Origin: Mycosarcoma maydis
Taxonomy: Eukaryota > Basidiomycota > Ustilaginomycetes > Ustilaginales
Assembly: GCF_000328475.2 (NCBI RefSeq)
Contig: NC_026485.1
Location: 682,001 to 746,000, forward strand
Reading direction: 5' to 3'
Length of the DNA: 64,000 nucleotides
Positions within the stretch are counted from its first letter, which is position 1, and every line of letters begins with the position of its first letter. The notes beneath the pieces are model-generated. The model did not search any database. It had not been told where the DNA came from and saw only the letters and a program-made list of their open reading frames with translations. A program made the position numbers and the translations under genes. Shown piece by piece: positions 20,352 to 31,000 of this stretch.

Positions 20352-22181
20352 ATGTCGTCTTTGTCACCACAGCAGCAGCTCATCGAGTACATACATCATG
20401 AACGTCAAGAGGCCGGAAGCATGCTGTGCGCGCAGCACGCCCTCAATTCCCTCCTCCAAGGCCAATACTACGACGCTTCGCAACTAGCGCAGATTGCAAC
20501 CGAGCTCGACCAACTCGAAGCAACCGAGCTCGGGCTCAGCCAAGCCGATATTGCAGCACGCGATCGCTCGAGCCTCAACATGGACGACACGGGCTTTTTC
20601 AGCGCATCTGTACTCGAGAGGGCACTTCAAGTGTGGGGCATCTCCATCTCCAGTTGGCGTTCCGCTGAGGTGCGGGGCCGACACAGTGCTCCCGAGCGCG
20701 AGGCGGCGTTTGTGCTCAATCTCGACAGCCACTGGTTCACCATCCGTTCCTTTGGCACTACAAGCCAGTTTTGGTACAACCTCAACTCCTTCCTCGCAGA
20801 GCCACAGTGGATTGGCACCAACTATCTAGGCACCTTGCTGCATACAGCCGAGTCGGAGGGCTATTCGGTGTTTGTCGTTCAGGCCTCTGAGGGGAGTGCG
20901 GGACAGGGATTGCGTGAATCGGATGCGGACCAGATTGCAGATCACTTGCCACCACCAGGTGCCGCGTCGTCCAGAATTGATTCCAGCTCTCAAAGTCTTG
21001 GCCTTCGCCCTGCGACCAGTTCCAACCGCTCGACAAGTCCATTGCGCAGCGCAGCAAAGTCAGGCACTTCATCAACCAGCTTGGGTCTTGGCGACGACGA
21101 AGAAGATGTCGATCTACAGGCAGCCCTCAGCGCCAGTCTGGTTCAGCACACCACTGCTTCTGGTGATCCCGACACACCAAGTCGATCTCGCGTTCGTCAG
21201 GTACGCAGCGGAAGCGACGAAGGTATCGCAGGAGGGTACAGCTCCATGGGCGAAACGGACGCCGACATTGACGCGATTGCACCATCAAGACAACGGCACC
21301 GTACAGGGTTCCCGGACCCAGTCGATGACGATCTGCGCAGAGCAATGGAGGCAAGTCTGTCGAGCACCTCGAATCAGTCTTGCAGAGCAAGCAGTTCAGC
21401 TCAGATTCTCGTCGCCGAGTCGTCGTCGTCATCTTCAGCATCTTCTCGGCCAGTGGGTCGAAGGAAGCGACGAGCTCAAGAACGACAATCTGGTCTCTCA
21501 CGCGAGGACGCAATCGATCTGGACAATTCTCGCGTTGACGACTCTCTCTCGAGCGATATCGAAGAACTCGAGGCTCCGAACCTGACACATCGCTCACCCT
21601 TTCTCAGTCCAGCCATGGCAGCTGCCAATCGAAACAACGCTGACGTCGAAGAGATTGTCGACGATGACGACGAGCTTGCCAGTGATGACGATCGCGCCGA
21701 CCCTTTCAGCTTACGCGGTGCACCAGAAGCGAGCGCTCTCATTGGACCACCACAGGACAGGCACTATGACGACGAGGATGCCGAACTCCAAGCGGCGCTG
21801 GCTGCCAGTTTGGGCGATACAGAGGCAGCCGCCCGATTTGCAGCTGAAAACCCCCACTATCGCGCACCATCGAGGCGATCCGAGGAGCAAGCGCCGATTC
21901 CAGAAGATGTTGATCGAATCGCCAAAATGCGCGAGGAGGCACGAAAGAAAGCACGCGAGGAGCAAGAGAGGCAGGAACGGCTGACCAGAGGCGAACCGGT
22001 AGAAGAGAAACAGGCGACGAGCTCCACTGCTGCTGCTGCTGCTGCTGTTGCAAACCTTGGGGCAAGCCATACAGGCGGCGCAAGCGATGCTGATGATGAC
22101 CAAGATGAAGACGAAGAATCGGAAGCAGAACAAGTGAGCGCCGAAGAGATGCGCCGGCGTCGACTGGCCCGTTTCGGCTGA
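20352..22181 (+). CDS. Ataxin-3-type Josephin deubiquitinase with three UIM-like motifs
   Basis: The 609-residue protein has an N-terminal Josephin domain (about 8-180). The triad is visible: Cys26 in SMLCAQHALNSLLQG, His127 in LDSHWFTIR and Asn145 in WYNLNSFL, with the same spacing as human ataxin-3. Three ubiquitin-interacting-like helices follow: EDVDLQAALSASL (about 250), DDLRRAMEASL (about 325) and DAELQAALAASL (about 475). There is no long polyglutamine run; an Ala run precedes an acidic tail. The protein ends EEMRRRRLARFG, like the p97/Cdc48-binding arginine motif at the N-terminus of UBE4B/Ufd2-type ligases. The expected role is trimming ubiquitin chains in Cdc48-linked quality control. 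Single exon. Confidence 0.93.
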   Translation: MSSLSPQQQLIEYIHHERQEAGSMLCAQHALNSLLQGQYYDASQLAQIATELDQLEATELGLSQADIAARDRSSLNMDDTGFFSASVLERALQVWGISISSWRSAEVRGRHSAPEREAAFVLNLDSHWFTIRSFGTTSQFWYNLNSFLAEPQWIGTNYLGTLLHTAESEGYSVFVVQASEGSAGQGLRESDADQIADHLPPPGAASSRIDSSSQSLGLRPATSSNRSTSPLRSAAKSGTSSTSLGLGDDEEDVDLQAALSASLVQHTTASGDPDTPSRSRVRQVRSGSDEGIAGGYSSMGETDADIDAIAPSRQRHRTGFPDPVDDDLRRAMEASLSSTSNQSCRASSSAQILVAESSSSSSASSRPVGRRKRRAQERQSGLSREDAIDLDNSRVDDSLSSDIEELEAPNLTHRSPFLSPAMAAANRNNADVEEIVDDDDELASDDDRADPFSLRGAPEASALIGPPQDRHYDDEDAELQAALAASLGDTEAAARFAAENPHYRAPSRRSEEQAPIPEDVDRIAKMREEARKKAREEQERQERLTRGEPVEEKQATSSTAAAAAAVANLGASHTGGASDADDDQDEDEESEAEQVSAEEMRRRRLARFG

Positions 22182-22586
22182 GCGAGCACAAGTAATCTTA
22201 GTATCCATGCTGCGATAATCCGACCGAGTGGATCTTGTGCTTCTGAAACGGATTGCATGATGAGGCAGAAGGAATGGAACAAGATAGTGCTACATTATGA
22301 TTGAAGAAAAAGTCAACAGGGTGTGAAAAAGGGGTGAAGTGGTGGATGTCAGGGCAGGCTGTGAGATGCGCGGCGTTCCTAGCCACATCAGCCCAAGGAT
22401 GTTTTGTTCGTGAGACAAAAGTAGGAGTGAGAGCCTAGCACTGGTTACAGGGCGCTGATGTTGGCCGCACAGCCATTGGTTGTGCTTTGATCACTGACGG
22501 GTATATTCGATAATGAAACGAAAGATTGAGGCTCGCTGGGAGCCTCTTTTAGATGTCGAATGAGCCGCTGAACATCGTCTCCTCCT
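22182..22586. other. Convergent 3' spacer between Josephin gene and NOP10
   Basis: 405 bp of 3' flanking sequence for two convergent genes. It includes a possible hairpin of GAGGCTC/GAGCCTC type near 22530-22555, which could be a 3'-end feature of NOP10. No ORF of note. Confidence 0.5.
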
Positions 22587-22889
22587 TTACAGTGGCTTAG
22601 CGGGCAGCTGCGTAGGCAGGATACCAAAGCGCTTCTTGATCGTAACGCGGTGTCGTGAAAATTTGTCGTCAGGCGAGAAGCGAGCAGGATGGGCCGACTT
22701 GGTGATCACGCCTTCGACAGTCTTTTTCTTGAGCGTGTAGATTCGCTTGCCATCCTATCATTACCATTCCAGAAGAAGCCACACAGTTGCAACAGTTGCA
22801 ATGACGCGGTCAGTACATCGATCTTGATGGTCAAACGTCTGTTCAGAGCGACTCGAGCTTACCTTATCTTCTGTGAACATGAGATGCAT
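22587..22889 (-). CDS. NOP10: H/ACA snoRNP subunit Nop10 (two exons, 64 aa)
   Basis: Exon 1 (22889-22863) encodes MHLMFTEDK and ends at donor AAG|GTAAGC. The 108-nt intron ends TGATAG at 22755. Exon 2 (22754-22587) begins in phase with [12 protein letters not shown], continues [20 protein letters not shown] and [11 protein letters not shown], and ends PAKPL. The whole follows Nop10 from one end to the other at the expected length. Nop10 binds Cbf5 in H/ACA particles that pseudouridylate rRNA and snRNA in the nucleolus and Cajal-type bodies. The intron falls after codon 9, so the gene has no single long ORF. Divergent from ERV25. Confidence 0.95.
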
Positions 22890-23563
22890 TTTGGCGGATT
22901 ATGCAAACGACTTTGGGCGTTGGATAGGGCAAAGTTGGCAGTTCGTTGTGGTATCTAAATGGATCGGTGCCAACGGTCGGTGATGCTCATATGCTGATGA
23001 GCAGAGAAGCTCAACTTTTTCTGAGAGTTCGCCGCCTATCAAACTTGTGTTTCTTCTCTCATCAGCTTGTATCGTACGAGAACAGGATTGAATTTTTTGC
23101 AAGATACAGACACGTGAGAGTTTCGTCGTGCGTGTTCACGGTTTGTGGAGGAAAGCATGTTAGAGTCTAGGAAGCGGTAAAGACATGCAGGAGCGACAAA
23201 CCTTCCAGCACAGCACTGACCTCGGCTTGGATCGACGCTGGGCCCTTTGATCGTCGTCACTCATCCTTCCACTTCCTGACGGGTTACTCGAGGCGCACTG
23301 TTACGAGAAACGGCATATTGTCCTGGCATCGCAAAAGCAAAAGCATTTAGCATTGTGGAAGCAACCGCAGTAGCAGCGGTAAACGGTGTTCGCCACATCG
23401 CACGTGTCAACTGCCAAGGTCGGACAGACTGCCAGGCACGTCTTGCTCCTCCTCAGCTGGCTTCTGAGCGAGAGAGAGCTTGGAAAAAGCATTGGCGCAA
23501 ACTTTCTATGGGATCATCATCCACCTGCTTCCCTCACAACGAACGTCACGACACACGCACACG
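22890..23563. promoter_or_regulatory. Divergent promoter region NOP10 / ERV25
   Basis: 674 bp between diverging starts. No TATA box or tRNA-like structure was recognised, and ORFs here are short and overlapping. Confidence 0.45.
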
Positions 23564-24336
23564 ATGATTCCACCACGTTCACTTGGCTCAACGGCAGCGT
23601 TGCTGCTCGTGCTTCTTTTCACTACGCTCGCCTCTGCCATCAAGTTCGATCTGCCCTCCAACGCACACCCCCACACAAAGTGCATCTGGAACTACGCACT
23701 TTCCGACTCGCTCGTCATCGTAACCGCCTCGGTCGTTGCCAAAGAGCCGTTCGACTTCTCCCACCAACGCGTCGACATCGAAGTGGTCGACGGATCCCAA
23801 CACAACAACGTCTACCTCTCCAAAAAAGCCATCAAAGGTGAAACGCGACTTGCAATCAACACGCATTCGCACGCCGATCTTGGGGTTTGCTTTAAAAACA
23901 CACTAACGTCCAAGAGCGGCAATCAAATTCCGGTGGTCACCATCGATTTGGACGTCGACATTGGTGCCGATGCTGTCGACTACAATGCGATCGCAAATCA
24001 GGAGAGCTTGAGTGGATTGGAAACCGAGATGCGCAAACTGGAAGCCGTAGCCAACGAAATCGTCAACGAGATGGAGTATCTCAAAAAGAGAGAGCTGAGA
24101 ATGGCCGATACCAACCGTAAGTGAACCCATTTCACGCGAATCCCCAGACAAATCCATACCAGAGAATCCAGAGTCTGACCAGCATTTTCCATCCTTGCTG
24201 CATGTCGATCACAGTATCAACCAACATGCGTGTTACCAACTTTGCCATCCTCACGCTGATCGCCTTGATCGCGCTCGGCGTCTGGCAAGTCTTCCACTTG
24301 AGAGGGTTTTTCAAACGCAAATACCTCATCGACTAA
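23564..24336 (+). CDS. ERV25: p24 family cargo receptor, delta type (Erv25-like), two exons
   Basis: Exon 1 (23564-24116) starts MIPPRSLGSTAALLLVLLFT, a signal peptide, and encodes a GOLD domain with its two cysteines (TKCIWNY and LGVCFKN), then a coiled coil (ETEMRKLEAVANEIVNEMEY). The donor is CC|GTAAGT. The 98-nt intron ends GATCACAG at 24214. Exon 2 (24215-24336) continues the family's membrane-proximal motif as DTNLSTNMRVTNF, then one transmembrane helix and the tail HLRGFFKRKYLID. The FF pair and basic residues are COPII/COPI sorting signals. The 224-residue product fits p24-delta proteins that cycle between ER and Golgi as p24 complexes. SEC26 of the COPI coat lies 20 kb away. The subfamily call rests on the tail. 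Confidence 0.88.
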
Positions 24337-24710
24337 TCACTCTACAGAAGCTCACCGCCTGCCTTCTGCACATCCTAGCAAAGAAAAGCCGGCTTCTTGC
24401 TATGATCGTTTCCCAATCACAAACTCCCTTTGGTACGACAAGACTGCGCTCTCAACGTTGATCTGTGACGTAAGAATGCCTGTACTGAGCTCACACTGCG
24501 AAACTCGAGAATCTCCTCACATCTCGATTCCGCCGGAATTGCTTTGCGCCTGGATCGCTGCTGAGTCACACACATCTTCCTCGCAAGTCAATACAACTTC
24601 TCGCTCGTTTAAAGTGTATAACATTTTTGGTCATCTTCGTGGAGCTACACAACGCATACACGCGACCGAAACCAACGCTTCGGCAGCATGATCATATCGC
24701 AATGCAGGTC
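24337..24710. other. Convergent 3' spacer between ERV25 and enolase
   Basis: 374 bp with no supportable gene; 3' flanks of both convergent genes. Confidence 0.5.
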
Positions 24711-26048
24711 TTAAGCCGACTTGTTGGTGATGAGCTTGGGAGCGGTCTCGCCCTGGGTGAAGCCGTCGATTCCGGCGTAGACAGCCGAGGGTTCGAGCGA
24801 CTCGATGCGCAGCAGCTGGTTGTACTTGGCTGTGCGCTCGGAACGGCAGGGAGCACCAGTCTTGATGATACCGACACCGAGACCGACGACGAGGTCCGCA
24901 ATCGTGACATCCTCGGTCTCACCGGATCGGTGCGAGACCATGACCGACCAGTTGTCCGACTGCGAAAGCTGAGCCGCCTGGATCGACTCGGAGATCGTGC
25001 CGATCTGGTTGATTTTGAGCAGCAGACCGTTGCAGGCCTTCTTCTCAATGGCGGTCTTGATGCGAAGCGGGTTGGTGACGGTCAAGTCGTCGCCGATGAT
25101 GGTGATGCCAGCGTTGGCGCGGAGGTGCGACCAAGCCTCCCAGTCATCCTGGTCGAAGGGGTCCTCGATCGAGGTGATCGGGTACTTCTTGATGAAGCCC
25201 AGGTAAACATCGGCAAGCTCCTTGCCCGTGAGCCACTTGGACGAGTCCGAGTTGGGGTTTTTGAAGTCAAGGTCGTACTTGCCGTCCTTGTAGAACTCGG
25301 ACGAGGCAACGTCGAGCGAGATGTGAACCTGACCCTCGTAACCAGCCTTCTTGATCGCCTCGGTGAGGATCTCGAGCGCCTCGTCGGCAGACTGGACGTT
25401 GGGAGCGAATCCACCCTCGTCACCGACGTTGGTAGCGTCAATGCCGTACTTGGTGTTGATGACCTTCTTGAGGTTGTGGTAAACCTCGGTGCCGATCTTG
25501 ATCGACTCGGTGAAGCTCTTGGCGCCGGTGGGCACAATCATGAACTCCTGGAAGGCAAGAGCGTTACCAGCGTGCGAACCACCGTTGATGACGTTCATGG
25601 CAGGAGCGGGGAGAACGTAGGGAGCCTTGACACCGCTGAGCTCGGCAAGGTACTTGTAGAGGGGGACACCCTTCTCACCAGCACCGGCCTTGGCGACGGC
25701 GATCGAGACACCAAGGATGGCGTTGGCGCCGAGCTTGCCCTTGTTGGGAGTGCCGTCGAGCTTGATGAGGAAGTCGTCAATCTCCTTCTGAGAGGTGACG
25801 GGGAGACCCGACTTGATGAGCTCAGGGGCGATAACGTTGTTGACGTTGTCGATGGCCTTGGAGACACCCTTGCCCATCCAGCTCGACTTGTCGCCGTCAC
25901 GAAGCTCGACGGCCTCGTGGATACCGGTAGAAGCACCCGAGGGGACGGCGGCGCGGAAGAGGCCCTTTTCGGTGGTGAGGTCCACCTCGACGGTGGGGTT
26001 ACCACGCGAGTCGATGACCATGCGGGCCTGGATCTTCTGGATAGCCAT
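24711..26048 (-). CDS. ENO1: Enolase (phosphopyruvate hydratase)
   Basis: The 445-residue, full-length enolase begins [20 protein letters not shown]. It converts 2-phosphoglycerate to phosphoenolpyruvate in glycolysis and the reverse step in gluconeogenesis. Visible motifs are the substrate-loop GASTGIHEA, the catalytic region [11 protein letters not shown], metal ligands in [10 protein letters not shown] and [11 protein letters not shown], the signature [14 protein letters not shown] with the catalytic lysine, and SHRSGETED. Codon use is strongly biased towards C-ending codons, stronger than in neighbours, as expected for a highly expressed gene. A CT-rich tract sits just before the start. 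Single exon. The number in the symbol is by analogy only. Confidence 0.97.
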   Translation of the reverse strand: MAIQKIQARMVIDSRGNPTVEVDLTTEKGLFRAAVPSGASTGIHEAVELRDGDKSSWMGKGVSKAIDNVNNVIAPELIKSGLPVTSQKEIDDFLIKLDGTPNKGKLGANAILGVSIAVAKAGAGEKGVPLYKYLAELSGVKAPYVLPAPAMNVINGGSHAGNALAFQEFMIVPTGAKSFTESIKIGTEVYHNLKKVINTKYGIDATNVGDEGGFAPNVQSADEALEILTEAIKKAGYEGQVHISLDVASSEFYKDGKYDLDFKNPNSDSSKWLTGKELADVYLGFIKKYPITSIEDPFDQDDWEAWSHLRANAGITIIGDDLTVTNPLRIKTAIEKKACNGLLLKINQIGTISESIQAAQLSQSDNWSVMVSHRSGETEDVTIADLVVGLGVGIIKTGAPCRSERTAKYNQLLRIESLEPSAVYAGIDGFTQGETAPKLITNKSA

Positions 26049-26110
26049 TTTGAAGTAGTGTCCGTGTGAGTGTGGAGGGAGGGATGAGGGAAGAAGAAAA
26101 AAAAGTGTGG
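26049..26110 (-). promoter_or_regulatory. CT-rich tract upstream of enolase start
   Basis: On the coding strand: eight T in a row, then TCTTCTTCCCTCATCCCTCC and CACACTCACACGGAC, ending CTTCAAAATGGC. Pyrimidine-rich leaders just before the ATG are typical of strongly expressed fungal genes. Confidence 0.5.
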
Positions 26111-27773
26111 TGGTGGATCGAGAAGGAGGGAAGGCTGCGCTAACTCAGATGCTCTCTATATCGCAACTGCGTTTCGGTTCGGAACTCAATATCACGTTCA
26201 GCAGGCGGAAGAAAGCGACAGGCATCGATGGCGGGGCCATGAGATGTTTGAGAGTGTTGGCTTTTGCGCAGGCCAAAGCCAACGCAGCACAGACCCCCAA
26301 CCAGGCCTAGAAGTGACAGATTCACCGCACAAACCCAAGCGGACGAGAAGGTGCCTCTGCGTGCAACTATCTCTGGAGTGAGAAATTGTGCCTCCACGTT
26401 TCTCTCATCCTAAGCCTACGCATAAAGTGGTGCACCAGCTCACCGCGACATGGCCCCATTTGTCCAGCTACGTTAAGTTAGTGCGTCGAGCTGAATTTCC
26501 ACGCATTTCGATTAAGATCGATTTTCTAGCCCCTGCCGAGTCCAACAACCCTTTTTCTTTTTTTTTGGCGAGGAGCAGATCGATAATCAAGCGACTCTCT
26601 TCACCCTGGCAGAAGATCAACTGGTGACTCGTGACTGTAGCGAACCAGAAGTCACTGTGTGACTAGGAGAGGAGCGACGGGCGAGTCACCGCGTCGGCTG
26701 GAGCGGACGAGCAAAGCGGCGAGGTCGAGAACCAGCAACACAAGCTGGATTGCAAATCTGTGTTGTCTGTATCTCGGCTACCGGTTGGATCGGACAAAGA
26801 TCGGGTGTTGGAATCTCACCGATCTGGTAGGCGCGTTAGCGTATGGCACGAGGGTAGGATCGAGACCAAGACAGCAGATTACTGAAACCACCATATCCGT
26901 TGATACAACCATGGCGCTGACGTCAACCCCTGCAGCTGGTCGAGCGTCGGCTTAAGGAGGGACATAGACGAGGGCCCTGTTGACGGAGTATGCAGCACCT
27001 CGACCAAGGGCGAAGGGTGAGTGGCGGCTTGTCCGTGGTTTGTTTGCGGGGCGCAAGAGGCAGCTGAAAGGGTCTTGATCCGTCGTGACGGCAGGGTGAG
27101 CGGGAGGGCAGCGGTGGCCCAAGGTTCCGGTTTCGCCCTTGGCAAGAATTACCGAATTGCGGAAGGAGCTCGCCAAGCCGGGCTTGCTGAAGGATGCGCT
27201 CCTGTCGTCGCTCACTCCACCGGAAAGATCCGAGTGTTGACGCCAAAAGGCAAGATCCGAGTCGGTGTTCCACGGAGCTTCTCTGAGCTGTGTTCATACG
27301 GAAAGCAGGCGAATAGAACACTCACGGCTAGGAAGAGCACAAGATTCGCATTGCTAGGAAATCGTGCGTCGTAGGAACGACAGGCAGAGGAAGTGGCTAT
27401 GTACTGTACAACATCAATCCGTGAAAGCAACGGTGCGAGCATACAGTACTTCCAGCTACGCGCAACCAGGCCTAATCACGAATTGCTCTTTCCGCGATCC
27501 CTTCCGTTGCGCGCGCTACATCTGCAAGCCACGAATCGAGGCTAACTTAGCAGTCACGAATGCTCACTTACCCTACACTCGCCGCACATCCGAAGTTAAT
27601 GATTCTGATTTTAACCCCTGTCCGACTGGTAATCTGTCCGTCCTTGTGATGCCAGGTTTGCCCCTAGTCCCGATAGCAACTTACCAGGTGAACGTGAGCA
27701 TGCTTGAACGGCGACAAAAATTTGGGCCGCTAACCTACAGAGGAGAGCCCCCAAAACATTTTAAAAAAACGTT
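26111..27773. other. 1.7-kb spacer upstream of enolase, no gene called
   Basis: Contains the distal enolase promoter and a GC-rich block at about 26990-27260 with overlapping ORFs on both strands (for example 27021-27374 + and 26952-27215 -). None shows a domain, signal peptide or splice-supported extension. A near-repeat AAGATCCGAGT(G/C) occurs at about 27223 and 27252. CACGAAT motifs occur near 27475 and 27530. Confidence 0.5.
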
Positions 27774-27874
27774 TTCCCGGCCAGGGAATCGAACCCTGAT
27801 CTGAGCAGATGAACTTGGTCGACTAGATCGCCCGAAATGAGAGTGCCCTATACTAACCATTGTACTAACTGGGA
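27774..27874 (-). tRNA. tRNA-Glu(CTC), intron-containing
   Basis: Read on the minus strand from 27874. The acceptor TCCCAGT pairs with GCCGGGA except for an A5-C68 mismatch and a terminal T-G pair. The D arm is GTAC-AATGGTTA-GTAT. The anticodon stem GGGCA/TGCTC surrounds C-T-CTC-A-C. The T arm CAGGG-TTCGATT-CCCTG is perfect, and the discriminator is A. A 29-nt intron follows nucleotide 37. The anticodon CTC reads GAG. A run of seven T follows the 3' end on the minus strand (just below 27770), a Pol III terminator. Confidence 0.88.
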
Positions 27875-28094
27875 GAAGGATATTTTCATTACAGATGTAA
27901 GTGCAAATATATAGCAATTTTATGACACAAGCAACTCATGTTTGTAAGTAAGTTAACTTTAATATTCGCTATGGGAGCAACCGACAGCTCTTCTCAATCA
28001 CAAGACTGCAGATTGCACAAACTGCAAGACTCCGATGCATGTGTTCGTATAGATAAGGAGTGCAAGATCGAACAAGTAAATGGGAGATGCGACG

Positions 28095-31000
28095 TCAATC
28101 GTCGCGAGCAACTGGTGCGACATCGTCTTGGCGGACGGCGGCGTGCGTCTCGAGCCAGAGCTGACCCTGCTGCGAGCGTGGGTCGGGATGTAGAGCGAGC
28201 GGCTGGCCGGCGGCCGAGGCCTCGTTGGGAATCTGTTGGCCGCCGCCGCTGCTACTGCTGCTGCCTGCTGCTGCTGCTGCTGCTGCTGCGAATGCCGATG
28301 CTGGCTGCGTGGCATAACCAAAACTGCCCCCCAGCAGCCACGGCTCGTCCCAGGTGTCCCATGGTGTCGCTCGCTTGGTCGAGTCGCGTCGGAGGAGGCG
28401 TGCCACCATAGCCTTGGCCATCGGCGTTACGAGACGCAGGCTGGCGGAGCACACGGCGGGGTCCGGCTGGTCGGCACAGGCATCGTTGGCGGGTGAAGGC
28501 CATCGCAGATCTCCTTTGGCGATGCGGAGCAGATGGCGCTTTCGCTGCTTGGGATCGCGTTGCTCGCCGTGGCCTTCTCTAGCGCCATTGACGCCGACCT
28601 GGACGTCCTCCATGAATGGCAGCGAGCCCGTGATGAGCGCGTACAGCACCACTCCCAGTGCCCACGCGTCCGTCTTGCGGCCATCGTACCTTTTTCCGAT
28701 GATGAGTTCTGGCGCTGCATACTCTTCCGACCCGCATCGAGTCTCCAGAAACGGATTGGATGGGTCGATAAACCTCGAAAGGCCAAAGTCGGTCAGCTTG
28801 ATCAGTGGTCCCGTCGGAAGGTGATGTGGGCGCAAGGGCTCAGTCGACGATGCTTTCCCCTGGGTGCTGACGGTGGTGGCTGCGGCTGCGGCTGCTGCGA
28901 ATAGGTCGACGGTCAGCAGAATGTTTTCCAGCTTAATGTCTCGATGGACGAGGTTGACGTGATGCATCCATCCGATCGCATTGGCGAGCTCCATGTAGAT
29001 GACGCGAACCAGCCACTCGCGCTGTGCAAACTGGTCGAAGTTCGACATGATGGCATCGAAAAGCTCACCGCCAGCGACGCGCTCGAGCACAAGCGTGTGA
29101 TGCAGGGGCGTGCTGAACGAAGAGATGAAGCGCACAAGATTTGGATGCGAAATGTGCTTGAGCACCTCGACCTCTCGCACCCAACTGACCTTGAGTCGCT
29201 CGTTATTGTTGCATGGCTCGCGATCCAGCATCTTGAGCGCTACCAGCTCGTCTGTCTCGCGTGCTACGTCCGTTGTTCGGAGCGCCCTTTGACGAAGCTC
29301 AGGTAACGTCGCGATCATCTTTTCGGGTTTGCCGCCAGTAGGCTCACGTATCAATCGTCCGAGAGCGACACGGCTGAAAGCGCCTACGCCTAGCGTCTTT
29401 TCTATGCGGTACGGTCCGATGTTATCGCCCTCCTCCTCTTCCTCTCGTGATTCGGGGATGGCAGGCTGACTTGGCTTTTCGCGACTGGAAGGGGTGGGCG
29501 AGATGCTGCTTTCTGTGGCCGATTCCGACGGCCCTTGGCGACTTCTGCGGTCACTGTGGTTCTTCGCTGAGTTTGGCTCTGGTTCGCTCTGCGCATTGTT
29601 CGGGCCGTCTGCACCACTTGTGAGACTTGCCCCATTGGTACTTCGTGTTGATGAGCCTGGGGTAGGATACAGAACGGCGCGGGATTGCGCTGGACTCGAT
29701 CGTTGTCCAACATGAGAGATTACGGCACTGATTGAGTCTGTTGAAGCATCGCCAGCATCCCTCCAACTCCTGTGCTCGTTTCGGGCGGGCACAGCCGACG
29801 AAGGGGATGACTGAGCGCTGCGGTCGTCGTCCAGCACAAGCTGGCTTCTAGTGCGGATCCTGTGCGGACTCTCGGGCGCCCAGGGCACGTTGGGCGGCAG
29901 ACCATCGAGCGTGGCGCTAGGTGCGTCCGACATGCCCGATAATGAAAGCTGCGACGTTGAGGTGAGGCCGGAAAACTCTCCGGCAGATTGGGATTCCACA
30001 GCCGAAAGCGGTGAGTATAGACCGGCTTCGATCGACATACTGGATTCTCCGCTGCTGATGCGCGCATGTCGTAGGTAGCCCGAGGGTTGCTGCTGCTGTT
30101 GCGAGTAGAGCGTCGAGGTCGACCTCGTATTGGATGGACCGGTACCGCCGATCGTCGCAGAGTCTGCTGGCAACGATGGTAGTCTGGACGGCAGCCGAGT
30201 TCGGTTGGAAAGATCTGCAGACGGCAATCTTGCACTTTGAACATAAGCGGGAAGGGTGGCACCGGTTGCGCTCCTAGTCGCCGCAGCACCGAGCGGAGTA
30301 GGAGGAGGAAACGAGTCGCTGCTGCCATATTGCTCGGCTCGGGTGGCAGGAAACGACGTCTTGATGCTCGGCGCGCGAGCGACCGACGGCCCAGAGGAGA
30401 TCGAGTTGAAAAAGGACCAGTTGCGACTCGAGCCTTGCGGCTGTGTTACTGGTTTAGGGGTTACCGCTGATTTTGCTTCGGTCGCGCTCGAGACAGACTC
30501 GGCGGGCGCATCCCTCATGGGAGCAGCTTGGATTGTCGAAGCATTAAAGCCATTGGTGTGTGCATGCGGGTATGTGTGTCTGGAGCCGGATGCGATGGGA
30601 ACGTCAAACATGTCGTGAGCTTGCTCATGCTCGGTATCAACGGCTGGGCTCGGTAATGGCGAGACGGGCTTGCCCTCGAATTGATCCCAGTTTCTCTGAC
30701 TGCGGATCGAGGCGGACGAAAGCTTTCCCCTGGGTGCCACCAGCATGGACGAGGGAGGGCTCATGCCAAAGCGCGAGCCATTGTTACTGCCATCCTCGGC
30801 CACGGTGGTAGACCCAGCCATCGAGATGGCGCCAAAGCTATCGAGTGATGTCATTGAGAAGTTCTGGTTGGGGATATCGAATGGTTCGGCCGGCACGATA
30901 TGCGGAGGACAAGGCGTCGATGCGAACGAAGCGGTTTGTACGGGCACGGCGGGCTGAAAGAAACTATTTGCAATCGCTGTAGATGTAGATGATGAGAGTG

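Noticed and set aside
24627..26069. 480-codon plus-strand ORF opposite enolase
   Set aside because: Caused by strong C-ending codon bias of enolase; no family pattern, only Val/Leu/Asp/Gly-rich sequence.
26923..27374. Overlapping ORFs on both strands in a GC-rich block
   Set aside because: Several frames are open at once, which reflects base composition; none carries a recognisable motif.
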